64,000 nt of DNA from Bugula neritina (lineage: Eukaryota; Bryozoa; Gymnolaemata; Cheilostomatida; Bugulidae): contig OZ037772.1 in the NCBI GenBank assembly GCA_964035545.1, positions 11,287,818 to 11,351,817 on the forward strand, given 5' to 3'. The notes beneath the pieces were generated by a model, which was not told the DNA's origin, did not search any database, and worked only from the letters and a program-made list of their open reading frames with translations. Shown one piece after another: positions 51,601-63,657 of the stretch (its first letter is position 1; each line of letters opens with the position of its first letter). A program made the position numbers and the translations under genes.

Positions 51601-52980
51601 GAGATGATTATTGATTATTATGTATTCAGCTATATCTAAAAGTTTGAGAAATTAAAAGCAGTTGTTTTTCAAAAAATATTATATTAAACTATTTCACTTT
51701 GTCTCGACAGACAAATTAATTGTATTTTAATTTTTCCAATATAGTACCGGGTTTCACTGTTACCGAAGTACGTAACTTCTTTTCTAGGCTACAAGAGCAG
51801 CAAATGTGCTGACTCTGCAGAAACTGCTGCCTCTATGGCCACAGAAGAGCTGTTTGATTTGCTGATCAGACTCAAGTTCATCGACTCCGATTCTCTCCAC
51901 CATAAACCAGTTCTCGCAACTCGCCCTCCGGGTGGGTAGCAGACGTCTCTTAGTTAACTACAGTATAGACTGAGTTTTATACTGCTTGGACTCATTGTAT
52001 ACACTTAGTTCCATGTTTTTAGTTGACTCTGTAGACAGTTGTGCTACAATTCAGTTCATAGGCTAAGTTCCATCTTATTTTAGTTGATTGCATGGACCGA
52101 GTCCCGTCTTGCAAACAAAGAATAGAGAAATTCAACCACTGTCAACCAAACTCACCGTTTTTCCACTGGATGCACGAGAATTGCTACAGCTCTTGCGCGT
52201 AAGTTCTTTATGTTCTTTAGAAAAGAGAGAAGTTCAGTAAACTTACAGAAGAACAGCAAATAAATTCACATACTTCTCCGGCTTCTATTTTCGACATAGT
52301 TCATCTAAACTCCCAATTATTTAGACTCAATTAAAACAGTGTCAGTCAAAAGAACACATTCCACACTTGTTATATCTGTGTCTTTTACTCAGTTATTCTT
52401 TCCTGGTGCATTGCTTTGCACTTTCCTAAAATAAATCCAATAAAAAAACTCATGCAATTTTATAGTCGCCATCCCTGTGAGAACCTCTGATAGAAAGAGA
52501 TTTTTTTTAATAGTGGGCTAAAGACTTATTCATACATATGTGGCACAGGAGCAATTATGACTCGACGCCCTTCCTAACATATCCAGTGGCCTTTACTGGG
52601 GATTGAACCCAAGACTTGGTGTTTACTAAGCAAACGCTCCAACTCCTATACCACTGCAACTCCTTAAAATAAATTCAATAAAGTTTATAGCTATTTCTCT
52701 TACCTTTAGATCTGGTGGTATGAGATTTGATAATAGGGAAATCTTCTTATTGAATATTTCTAGCAAAAGTATAATATGCTCCTTACACACGACATGCAGC
52801 AACAGTTATTGGCCTAACCCCTTGGAATACTCAGTCTCTTCAGCCATTTCTATGACAAGCTCTTTTCTGTTTTGTAGAGGTTGTAAGTCCATCGAATTTC
52901 TTAAGGGGCTTTTCCAACAGCAGGCAAATCAGGCAATCAGTGACAAGCAGGCAGCTGCTGGCAGCAACCCAACTGCTTAA
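48614..52980 (+). CDS. Secreted ShKT-domain protein with putative propeptide
   Basis: About 212 aa, predicted secreted. Exons: 48614-48656, 48900-49054, 50897-50975, 51788-51931, 52084-52198, 52878-52980. Phases agree (1, 0, 1, 1, 2). Kozak context is good (ACCATGA). Residues 1-15 are a signal peptide (MKLAVIVFASLLVAG). An acidic stretch ends in a dibasic KR, followed by a hydrophobic segment SVIAGLGIASLVV that may be a processed propeptide boundary or an amphipathic helix. Two cysteines lie in exons 3-4 (DSKC, SSKC). Exons 5-6 hold six cysteines spaced C-x6-C-x9-C-x13-C-x3-C-x2-C with the DCMD start and a WMHENC core, which fits the ShKT (ShK-toxin-like) fold found in many metazoan secreted enzymes, matrix proteins and some venoms. 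The sixth Cys comes only after splicing to 52878; without it a stop follows at once. The C-terminus is Gln/Ala-rich. Function is unknown and toxicity cannot be inferred. AATAAA repeats are at 53023. Confidence 0.8.
49055..49660 (+). repeat. 44-bp minisatellite starting at the donor of ShKT-gene exon 2
   Basis: About 14 units of GAGGTGACAACTCCAGTGTT, ATACAGTTGAAGTGAATTCT, CATT. The first, partial unit is the 5' end of the intron (GTGAGTACAACTCTAGTGTT), so the array begins at the 5' splice site at 49054. Confidence 0.92.
50395..50727. mobile_element. hAT-like nonautonomous DNA transposon, copy 3 (best preserved)
   Basis: 333 bp, starting CAGGGCTGTCCAACAGGCGG and ending TGTTGGACACCCCTG. It is flanked by a perfect 8-bp target duplication CTATATAT (50387-50394 and 50728-50735). 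It is in intron 2 of the ShKT gene. Confidence 0.88.
51048..51262 (-). mobile_element. tRNA-derived SINE, copy 5
   Basis: Reverse orientation: CACGCAAGTTTATAGTCATC at the left, GAGCAGCTGTGGTCTAGGGG on the minus strand at the right end. It is in intron 3 of the ShKT gene. Confidence 0.88.
52445..52665 (-). mobile_element. tRNA-derived SINE, copy 6
   Basis: Reverse orientation, with TTTATAGTCGCCATCCCTGTG and GATTGAACCCAAGACTTGG (B-box region). It is in intron 5 of the ShKT gene. Confidence 0.85.
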
Positions 52981-54336
52981 TCGACAGCGCTGTTTAGTAT
53001 CTTTATACTTCACATGTGAACTAATAAATAAATAAATGACATAAAACTATTTGATTTCAGTATCAAACAGAGTATGTCTGCTGTCTAAGACAGTCAACAC
53101 TGAATTGAACTAACAACAAAGTATATTCTACATATCTCAACTATCTACTCTAAATATGTATTGCATAGAATCTACATAACATCTAGAGTTTGATATACCT
53201 GCATGAGTACTTATAGAGTAGTTGTCTGATTTATACAGAATAGATAACTGAGAAAGCTAGCAAACAGCTTGCACATAGCTCATAGATTGACTAGCTTTAC
53301 TATATTCTGACAGGTGAGAGTGGCTATTTTGATTTAAAGGGACTTTGAAACCAAATAGTTAGAGTTGACAACTCCCACTTACATGTACATTTTTCACAGC
53401 TTATTCAAGCATTATGTCTTTCCAAATTCACGGATTACTATTTTAAATCAGTAACAGGCATCTTATATATTAGGATATAGGTATGCAGTTTTCCAGACCA
53501 GTAAGAAGCAGGTGAATTAACAAATTACTCCAAACATGCCATCAATTTTAAATTATAGCTTCATTTATATATAAATTTAATTGACCATTACCACAACAGA
53601 GTGACTTTCTTCATTGCGTTGACAACTATCCAGCTGAGACAAATGTAGGTTATCTATACACATAATAAATGTGTACAAGGTCTAGAGAAAGATACAAGCT
53701 AGATATAGTTTTCAGTACATATCTTGTATTACATGCAATCAACACGACTTTCGAAATCAATGCACAATTTACGAGCTTCAATTTCAGTTCATTTGAAGCA
53801 GTCCGAAATAATAGTGTGTTTTCATTAAATAATTCATTTATTTCCAAAAAAAACAGTTTTAATAAAATATCCATATTTTGGTCCAACACCATAAAACATA
53901 TAAAATACACTTTTACTAATACATAAATAAACGTGTGCAAATAAATAGTACGGTATAAAAGAACAAATAAGCACCAATTGAGGAAAAGTATATACTTCCA
54001 GCACAAACTAATGCGTATAGTGATAAAACGGTAAGTATAAGTCATGTATATAGACTGACCAATCAAAAGACAGGAATATATTCACCTCAACCCATGCCAA
54101 GGTTCAGCCTGACTTATGGGCACCCAACTCTAAAGACTACCATACAAGCCTTCAATAGAACAATTTTTGAAAAAGGAATGCTTGTAATTGTATTGTGTGC
54201 TGAAATAATCATCAGCATATTGTTGCTGAATAGAGAGATCAAAAAAGTTTAGAATAAAATTAGAATAAAATTATAGACTAAAATTGGTTTCAGGTGCGGC
54301 TACATTGCGGACACATACACCTCCACCCGACTAGAG
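52981..54336. other. Convergent intergenic region, no gene seen
   Basis: Contains the ShKT-gene poly(A) signals (AATAAATAAATAAAT at 53023) and AT-rich sequence. Overlapping open frames at 53650-54066 on both strands lack splice context or family resemblance. Confidence 0.6.
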
Positions 54337-57300
54337 TTAATAGATGGGCTTATAGCCGTGTTTGTCTGCGACAGCGAGAGAGGCAGACTTCCTGGATCGT
54401 AGGTATAGTCTTTGTCGTATGACCACACAGTAGAAGATGAGAGCTATGACCAGAGCTGAGCCTATGTATATGATATAGCAGAGAGATATGTCTACTATGT
54501 TGAGACCCGCATTGCCTTTCCAACCATTGTGTAAGGAGCTGAGTCTAGTGCTGTTGGAAACCGGCCATTTGTTCTTCACTTCCGTGTATAGAGAATGGAG
54601 GAAGTGATAGACCTGAAACAGATGTACAGCAGCCAACTATGAAGAGGGCCAAACGAGTGAATTTGGAAACTGACAGTTCTAGAAAATGCCTTGAAAGCCC
54701 TAGTAATTAATCAAAGCTGTCCCAATAAGAAGGGGGGGGGGCGAGATACCCCCAAGAACAAAGTAATTCATTTCACTATAAAATCACTCATCGCATCACT
54801 TCTAACCAAGCAAGGAGAGCCAACAACCAATGACAGCACTATAATCTCACCATGTCCTCGTTCCACATGCCTCTAGGAGTTCGGCACTTGTCACACGACA
54901 CCTGATCTGGGAACTGCACTTTACGGTGTGACGGGTCTTCACCAGCCGCCCCTGCTAATCGCTTGTTCACCTGGAATTGTGGGAAGGTGCAGTGAAGAAG
55001 AGTATGGCTTTACAGACTAATAAATGCTGCAGATTATACCTTACAGTGACTACTACCTGCAGATTATACCTTACAGCGACTACTAGCTGCAGATTATACC
55101 TTACAGTGACTACTACCTGCAGATTATACCTTACAGTGACTACTAACTGCAGATTATACCTTACAGTGACTACTAGCTGCAGATTATACCTTACAGTGAC
55201 TACTAGCTGCAGATTATACCTTACAGTGACTACTAGCTGCAGATTATACCTTACAGTGACTACTAGCTGCAGATTATACCTTACAGTGACTACTAGCTGC
55301 AGATTATACCTTATTATGAGATCTCCACAGCCAGAGCACACACTCCCTGTTTGTTGTAAACTTTGACCCGTCCAGACCCTTTGACATCTCCATAAAGTGT
55401 GTCCTGCAGTCCAGACAGGTGAAGAAATGCGCTACGTAAGACCTCATTGCGGTAAGAACGCTGCAGGAGGGTGGAATGTCTGCTTTCAGTAGAACTGAGT
55501 TGAGATTCTTGGATTTATCTTCTATAACCAACAATAGCATTAGAATAAACACTGCAGGTAAAATAAATGATGGAGCTGTACAACTAAGACGTCTTCATTC
55601 AGAAAATTACTTGATATAATAGAAACATGGTATGAACTGCCCGTACAGAACAGGGTGAAGGTAGAATGTGTATTTCTTGAGATTAGTATGGACTAAGTTA
55701 GCTTATCACATATGAGGAGACAACTCCTGAAATAAATAGTACAAAGTAAGAGACCTGAGGCTGCGATGGACAGAGTGTGGAAGAGAGTCCACAGAGTGCA
55801 TGGATAGCCTCGGTACCTTGCTTCACTTCCCTGACACCCAACCAGCTGCATGTTCTGAGTGACATCTAAGATTCCAGTCTCCTGAAGAGTAAACATAGTG
55901 TTACAGAGAAGAGCTCAGTGAACGACTGAGTAGAGTGAATAGTGACTCTAAAACAATTCAACTGATACTGAATGACTAATATTGAATGACTAATAGTGAG
56001 TGACTGATATTGAATGACTGATAGTGAGTGACTGAGAGTAAGTGAATAACTGGGAGTTAGTAAACCAGTAAGTGAATGAGTCATGGAATACCAGACTTGC
56101 TGACTTTAAGCAGTTTAGTTAAGATTTAGTTTTCATACCACATCTTATTGACAGAGTGACACACAAGCTGATGTAACGAGCTACATGATTGGTTGCACAC
56201 AGTATCCACACACACGTGAACGGCTGATACACAGGAAGTGCTACGAGATACCTTCAGGAGATGAGACCACTTGCTGTTGGAGATATGTCTAGCGCTGCTG
56301 CCTGCGCTGACTTTAGAGTAGAGGAGGGAGAGAGACTCGCTGACTTGTACGTTATTCACCGGGAAATACTACAACAGGAGACAGAGTAGTACTACGAGCT
56401 GAACAGTCGGTAGTCCGAGACACGCGTACAGTTGCCGTGAAAACACCTACTTGCTGGAGAATGAAGAGATAGAGTTGTAGAGACTCCAGTTTGGTTCCTG
56501 TGATGTTTTTATGGCCTCCGATTTCAATATAGAGAGAATATCTGAGAGCGTACAGCAGGTCCTCGTAGAATACGGCTGAGCTGGTGCTAAAATAGCATAT
56601 ATTCACATGCAGAAACAAACACCTGCTCACACTTGTTACGGCATGCATGATTGGCGGATATCGTCCAATAAAACTCAACAACTATAAAAAGTCAGTAGAG
56701 AAAAAACAGGTTAGAATAAACAGAGAGAAAGCGTTTTCTATACTCGAAAACAAGATAGCCTAAAATTCTACAACAAGAAAACTCAAGGTTGGAGGGTTGG
56801 GTCATACAAAGCACATTGTATTGAAGTAACATCAAGTGTAGGTCTGCTATTTTAACCTCTCTCGTGTAAACTCACAGTTGTGTTGGAACTTTATCGGTGC
56901 TGATAGAATTCTTCTCCTTTGGAGGTTTGGTGACAACTGACACTTCTAGTAACCTGTAGAGACATAGCGAGCACTTTATATGACATGGAGAACAGGTGCC
57001 CTTAATACTGGACAACTGAATTCTGAAGTCAGTAGCTAACATTATCTGCCTTCATATGAAATATCCTACAGTGTAGATTTGTTTGATTTCAACAAAACAG
57101 CTAAAGACAGTTGATTCAGAAATAAATTTCCCTCAAAACTAGTCGAGAAATTATAGAGGTATTTCTTTCCTACACTCTCATGTTGTGAAAAAACATTCAA
57201 ACACAATTTAAGATATTATTGTCTAATTTTAAATATTCAGAACTTATAATAGTTGTAAAAATATTGTGGAGAAGCTTTTCAAATTTCATCTTCTTCTATT

Positions 57301-58776
57301 TAAAAACAGTTCAGGACCAAAGTTCGGAAAAGCTAAAGCAATAACTTGAATAAGCACATCCTAGCCCATAATAACACAAAAGAGTTGGGACTAATACAGC
57401 TACTCCACACCAAACCAATCACTGACACATAGAACTTGGGCAATCACTGAACTTGTGTCCAGTGGATGTCCTTGAAACTAGCTGGAAGTACAGGACAGAC
57501 GGACTTACTTGTCAATAGATGCAATGGATTGTGGGTAAATACTCTTGAGCTTGCCGACCACAAACTTGTGCAGGGTGTCATAACTCTGAGTGGAGTTGTA
57601 GGATATCACGTGTTTCTTTGGCTTAGAATCAGCAGTATGCGACGGAATGAACTAGAACACAGAGAGTTAGAGCTTCACTAGTTGAATGAATAAATGGTGG
57701 CGGGGGGTTGGGGGGGGGGTTGGCCCGCCTTGAAAGGTAAATTTAGAATAACTGAACAAAGCTAACTGACAGAAAATGAATTTGGCAACTAAGAAATAGT
57801 TACAGAAACTAAAGAATCTGGTGCACACTCAACACTACTTAACGGCACGGAAAGGCAATAGAACAGAACATGACTGACTACTTAAACTTGTAACTAATTT
57901 CGGTAAAAACAATATCTTGAGGAGGAACTGAAAGCCGGAATACTCACAGTGAGGGTGGGATAAGCCACGATCCCGTGATCTCTGCAGACAGCAGCATTGC
58001 TCTCTTTGGCACAGTTGATGGCAGAGACCTGGACATACTTGGAGAGTCCTGAAGAAGAGATCAGAGTATGAGATAGTGTACAGAGACAGATAGACATAGA
58101 GAGACAGCAGAAGAAGACGGGACACTATAGCACTCACCCTTTAGGTTGGTGGCAGTGGATGTGTATAGTGGAACATAGTCTATGCAGTGTCCACACCATG
58201 ACAGATAGAACAATACCAACCAACAGCTCTCAGAGTTCTGCACCTTTCCATAGAAACTGTCGACCTCCAAGTTAACCACTGGCCCGCCATCTGCAATATC
58301 ACAACGAGGCTGTAAACAAGACAGTCTCTTCATGTTGCATAAAATTTGTAAATACAATAACCATACTGCAACAGTATTAGACTGAGGACCTATTGCTATG
58401 CAGCAAGCCTCAGGCTTACTGTTCCAAGACCATTTATAGCAATTTTTTCTTACTAGAGCACTTAAGAAACATTATAATTATTCAAAATTGTAAGTTTTTT
58501 GTAGCACATTACATAAACTTCTTGTAAATTTATTCAGCGAGATAACAACTTCTAAATATATTAAATATTTCAAAAAACACCAAATACCCATCTACCTACT
58601 AGCTCTTCGTATAAACTGCTTTAATAAATACCTGGATACAGATTGTTGGTGTTTTTAGCACCTGGCGCAGCCGCCAGGCCGCTGATAGACACAAACAGTA
58701 GAAACAGGAGGAGCGTCAGGTGAGAGTTGTAGCGCTGACAACTCCAGCTAGTAGCATAGGATGTAGTATCCACCAT
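54337..58776 (-). CDS. QSOX: Quiescin sulfhydryl oxidase (QSOX)
   Basis: FAD-dependent secretory-pathway enzyme that makes disulfides in folding proteins and passes electrons to O2. About 535 aa. Exons in order: 58776-58632, 58290-58138, 58048-57948, 57651-57509, 56953-56876, 56586-56451, 56368-56252, 55881-55755, 55521-55310, 54970-54851, 54612-54337. All phases agree. Residues 1-38 give a signal peptide (hydrophobic LTLLLFLLFVSISGLAAA). The thioredoxin domain has the active site WCGHC and a cis-Pro turn AYPTLT. The helix-rich linker and Erv/ALR FAD domain show VGCQGSEARYRGYPCTLW, the redox pair FTCLDC and WLWRSHNKVNKRLAG. VSCDKC, typical of QSOX, follows. A single C-terminal membrane helix (IIYIGSALVIALIFYCVVI) gives Golgi/ER anchoring. 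It is convergent with the ShKT gene. The donor of exon 9 is followed by a 30-bp array that repeats it. Confidence 0.95.
55015..55312 (-). repeat. 30-bp array repeating the donor of QSOX exon 9
   Basis: Ten units of GTAAGGTATAATCTGCAG plus CTAGTAGTCACT on the minus strand. The exon 9 donor is AATAAG|GTATAATCTGCAG at 55310. Each unit carries a matching TAAG|GTATAA. Long open frames on both strands are artefacts of the 30-bp period. Confidence 0.93.
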
Positions 58777-58932
58777 CTCAGACAGTAACTTATATACTGC
58801 TTCAGCTTTCCACAGCCATTGGATGCTAGAACATAGAACAATGACTTCTAGAGATAGAGCCAATAGCAGAGTAGATAGGTGCAGGTGTGGAGATCTGTTA
58901 GACAACCTGAGTATTACACTATAGTGTGTCAT

Positions 58933-61900
58933 AAGTCATAAATTAGTAGAGATTTCACCTCTGAAGATTGCAGGCAATCTAGTTAACAAAACATCATGTA
59001 TGGTTAGAATTTAGATTATGGCGTGTCTTATATTTCTCCGTAGACTAGCGACCCACATCAACATACTCTTCAAATATTTTGGACACAATAACCTACAGTC
59101 TGACTCTTCATAAGAGCCGTGAGTTAAGAGTTGATTTAGTAAGCTGTAATTCCCGAGTTTCTAGTAGTATAACACAACTTCCAACAGCTAATAACTCAAA
59201 ATTTTATTTTAATTCTTGTAAAATTGAGAGCATTTGCTCCTCTGACTCATGCTAAAACTTCTGCTAAACAATAAACTTTCCTCTTTATGTTTAATTCTTG
59301 TTATATTGAGAAAACATAAAATCAATGATTTTCATTGTTTGTTTGCTAAAGACAAATTATAAAAATAATTGTTGTTAAATAAGTATAATAATGTTTTTTA
59401 TATTGTTTTATGCTAAAAATTAAACTTTATTCCGAGGCTAAATGCGAAAAGAAAACACATCATTTAGCCAATTAAAATGACGTAGTCGAAGAAAGTTTTC
59501 AATATACTGAAAACACTACACAGCTTGAAGGGGAAGAGAAACTGGCATATAAAATACAATCACTAAACATAAGAAATATTAGAAAATATATTTCTGAATA
59601 GCAGTCAATAATTTTACACACCAGAAAATCTCTGAATGCATGCAAAACACAGGCCTACAGAGCGTTCAGTGTGATTTCAAATTTGACTTCACTCAAATTT
59701 TAAAGAGCTACACCCTACATGAAAGCTGCAGTACCATGTAGAACACTTGTCACTCGCATGAAGTTTCAGTAAGTAATGTACGATTTGTGTTTACTCAACC
59801 GTGAATATAATTAATTAAAACGCAATTGTGGCACCCGTAAGCCTACACACTTACACAGCAGTGCACAAGATCAGTTTTATTGACCAGAAGAAAACTCGAG
59901 TAGCAACTACCAGCATTTTTAATTATCATTTTTATCAAAGTCTAAGCATGATATCACATTTTACAGCACAGTACAAGAAGCCAAACATTTTCTTTAGAAT
60001 ACCTCATATACAATTTAGGTGCTTTCATATGACTATCAAATTGTTATATTATGAATGTTTATGTGAGACACTAGCATATTTTGCTTTTCCACAAGTAACT
60101 AAAAATTTCCAATGCAGGTTTATGACATCATATGTAAACCTTGTTATTTTACATATAAAAATATTAATTTTATCTGACATGTAGCTTTAATTATCCTGGA
60201 AGTAAACTTGATTTAAACATACATTCATATAAGTTAATTGTCAATAACATATACTGAGCCTAACAATCTCTATTTAAGCATATAACTACTAGACTTGCAG
60301 CTGTAGCCCACAACACTAAGTATAAGTAGCAGCAGTCCCAATTGACATTAGTATATCATTATTAGTTAATCTACTAAAATATTAATTTCATCATTATAAT
60401 TATAATAGGTTACAAACTCAGTATCATTATGGCCAATAACTGCAGTACCTGGAGGTTTAGTCAAACTCAAAGGTAATTAGTGTTAGTATTAGTGATTATA
60501 ATGAGTGAATACTGAGTAGATAATATGATAAGTTACAATCTCAATTTGACTTGATTTTCTTTCAAGTTTAATGAGTTACTAATTTGGCATTCATGTTGAT
60601 ATTCATATAACTGAAAGATCATGACAAGGTTTGCGATCTTTATTAAATTGTTCAATCATCATAAAATTAAGTAACATGATAGCTTTCTTTTAGTAAATTT
60701 GTATTATTTAATAATATTACTATAAATAATTATCCTTAGCTTGGAGAACATCAAATATCAAATGCAAATAACTTCAAGTAATCTGTAATAAGCGAACTCT
60801 TACTCTTGGTTTTACCTAACCTATAATCATTGTTATGCTATTACTATTGGTATTAGTCATACTTTTACCATTATACTTTAGTACTAGGCCTACTATTAGT
60901 ATTTGCAGCTGCAAATAACATGAATAGCATCAGCACTAGTAGTATTAATACTAATAACTCAAATAGTAATAGTAGCAAGGACTAGTACTAGTAGTCCAAT
61001 ACATAAGCATGTAATTTCTACATTTTTTCAACTTTGAAAAACGTTTGTGACTCACTGTGTCATTTATTAAGCAATGTCAATTGTCATTGTGTCACATTCA
61101 ATTTCATGATTCATTCAATCAATGATTAATAAAAAATAAATCTGAAAATCATGAATTTGAAAACCAAAATGTAAAAATATTACTAAAAGTAAAAAAAAAG
61201 TGAATGGCACTTTCACTTCTACTTCCAAGACTTAAAGGTAAACTAAAACTTACCTTTTACTTTTAGTTTTTTTGAATTTGAGTTTCACAAACTCAAACCC
61301 CCTATTTCAGTTTTTCTTTGGTAGAGTCTTTAGAATTCAACCTGGCTTTTCAAAGAGTAGGACAAGTGACTAAATCTAGTGACACTGACAGTCACACTCA
61401 CTGTGAGTGAAGTGACACTCAGTCTGAGTCTCACACTAATTCTGACTTCTGAGTTTGACTCCAAGTCTAACAGTAACTTAAACTTGAAATGTTAGCCTTT
61501 TACTTCTAGTTCCAACAGTATTATTATATTGAGTGATTCACCTTGACGTTAATTGTGACACTACTGTAACAAGTATTGCTCTACCAAACAATGGCAGTAT
61601 ATAAGTAGCGTGTTAATACTTGTGACTCCTTCAACATAATTTCACGATTAACACTGGGAAAGGAAACTGTTGGACTCCGTCAGCAAAATGTGGAAATGTT
61701 GTAATTGCAGTTGTTGCGAAATAGTCAAGGTTTTAGCAAAGAGCGTGGAGTTATCTTTTCTTAAGTGTCTGACGTATTGAAAACACAACTACGAGAAGTT
61801 ACTTTCTTTATTGTAAAATGAACAAGAATTAGCTCAAAAATTTCTGCTGCAAAATATCCCACAACTGTACTGCTCATGTATTTTTAGGCTAATAAATGAT

Positions 61901-63198
61901 AAAATTCAAGTTTTTTGACAATAATGATAACTTCTTAGCAGCTGGTGATTCCAAAACAGCCTCTACTCATCAGAATTATATAAGTTTCATTAGATAGTTG
62001 TAACATAGATAAATTGACGAATTTGTTCTATAAACCATTAATACATCAAACTTGGTAATATTAAAGCAAATAGTAAATCTTAAAATATTAAACCCAAAAA
62101 AATCTTCCTTATATATATTATATATATGACAAGGTGGCATAAACTATAAAATACTGAGAGCAAATGTACAAGCTGTAATGTGAGAGTGGTGCTTGGACAG
62201 TTCAACTACAAGTACAACCACTACTAAATATTTTATTTGTTTCTCATTGATATAAAAAGTATGTCCTTATTCACAAATGCTAAAGGAATTAAACACAAAT
62301 TAATATAAATAATAATCATAAATGATGTAGAAAGTATTACTCTATATAGAAATATATTATGTTAACGCTAACTATATTTAAAATAAAACATCAAAGACCA
62401 AATATTGCAATTTTCAAAATAAATTTATATAAATAACAAAACAAGAGTGACATAGCATGAAGAGTCTATATGGTTTATATACAACATTCATTTATCTGAA
62501 GTAGAAAAATCCCCTTTCGTGCAATGTGCAGTGTGGTAAGCTTTCTCTTGCCTCTTTCCTTAGTTTATGGAGGTGGAAATTCTTTCACACATATTTACTG
62601 CCAATCTGGACAAACATGAATGGTTATGTAAGCAGCTTTTAGTTGAGGGTAAATGAGTGCAGTAGTTTGGGTTTCTTGAGATCAGTGTTGGGGGTTTTAA
62701 TAAGCCCCCAACTCTAAACTCAAGAACCATAAACTATTGCACTTATTCTCCCCCAACTTAGAGCTGCTTATAGCACTATTCGAAGAAACATATCAAACAC
62801 AATTGAAGTAGAAACTGAGGCTATAGCTACAGTTGAGTTAGGGTAGTTTAACAAACGTCCCCTTAACTCCACAAAGTAGTATGAGTACACTCAGCTACAG
62901 TATATAAAAAGCTTAAGGTGCATGACAAAACAATGCAAGAGATTTTCCTTTTATTGCTGCATAACTTACCATAAAGCTCATCATAATGTGTTTTATTCAA
63001 CAAGTATTTAATGACCCTATGTTAATTAAGTTTATTATGAGATACATTAATAATCCCAAGAGCAGCTGCTTTCCTGCTGAATGGAAGTTTCTGGGATAAA
63101 CATGTACATCTATGTCAGCTCATGTATTATTACAAAGAAGTGCTATAAATATATTAGTTGTTAACACTGAAATATTAGCTAATCAGAACCAAGCCCAC
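58933..63198. other. Gene-poor stretch upstream of QSOX
   Basis: AT-rich, with dispersed TAGTATTAGTA-type low complexity (60840-61000) and an (ACTGACAGT/GTGAGTGA)-rich patch near 61375-61440. The 118-codon frame at 59828-60184 has no domain or splice support. A short frame after a good acceptor at 62560 (plus, starting FMEVEILSHIF) is the only other exon-like signal, and it is weak. Confidence 0.5.
62630..62769. mobile_element. Foldback/MITE element, family FB1, copy 2
   Basis: AAGCAGCTTTTAGTTGAGGG at the left and CCCCCAACTTAGAGCTGCTT at the right, plus inverted GGTTTCTTGAG / CTCAAGAACC inside. Confidence 0.72.
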
Positions 63199-63305
63199 CT
63201 TGAAATTGTCAATCCACGGTCTTTTTATCTGTTTTCCAGCATCACTTGCGGATTTGGAACTAGTAGATGTTGAGTAGGTGATTGCATCAGACTCGGATTT
63301 TAACT
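63199..63305 (-). CDS. Candidate orphan exon, unknown gene
   Basis: A 107-bp open segment is flanked by a good acceptor (tgttatag) and donor (TTCAAG|gtgggc) on the minus strand. It encodes (E)LKSESDAITYSTSTSSKSAS and ends in KQIKRPWIDNFK. The Ser-rich low-complexity part and the basic RPWIDNFK end look protein-like. I found no flanking exons in the window, and a SINE sits just upstream (63335). The parent gene would extend past the right edge. Confidence 0.35.
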
Positions 63306-63334
63306 CTATAACAGTCACAAAATATTATATCCAA

Positions 63335-63657
63335 GGGAGCAGTCGTGGTCTAGAGGTTAGAGCATTTGCTTTATGAACACAAAGTCATGGGTTCGAACCC
63401 GACAAAAGTCATGGGTTCGAACCCGACAAAAGCCATTGGTGATGTTAGGAAGAGCATCCAGTCATAATTGCTCTTGTGCCTCATCTAAATAAGCCCTTAA
63501 CTAGTTCTAACAAAAACCCTTCCCATTAGGGGTTCTCACAGGGATGGTGACTTGCGTGAGTGAGTGAGTGAGTGAGTGAGTGAGTGAGTGAGTGAGTGAG
63601 TGAGTGAGTGAGTGAGTGAGTGAGTGAGTGAGTGAGTGAGTGAGTGAGTGAGTGAGG
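63335..63657 (+). mobile_element. tRNA-derived SINE, copy 7, with duplicated B box and (GAGT)n tail
   Basis: GGGAGCAGTCGTGGTCTAGA head. The segment TCATGGGTTCGAACCCGACA is present twice in tandem (24-bp step). The body ends in about 25 GAGT repeats (63555-63657), the longest tail of the seven copies. Confidence 0.9.

Noticed and set aside
53650-54066. 138-codon minus frame and overlapping 85-codon plus frame
   Set aside because: AT-rich composition, frames on both strands, no splice signals or motif.
54967-55366. 124- and 129-codon repeat proteins on both strands
   Set aside because: Products of the 30-bp array beside QSOX exon 9. No start context, no independent splice signals.
59828-60184. 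118-codon plus frame
   Set aside because: No signal peptide, domain, Kozak context or splice neighbours; composition is like the surrounding AT-rich DNA.
63335-63450. tRNA gene (A and B boxes present here and at the other SINE loci)
   Set aside because: No cloverleaf with intact acceptor and anticodon stems; all copies continue into the same SINE body.
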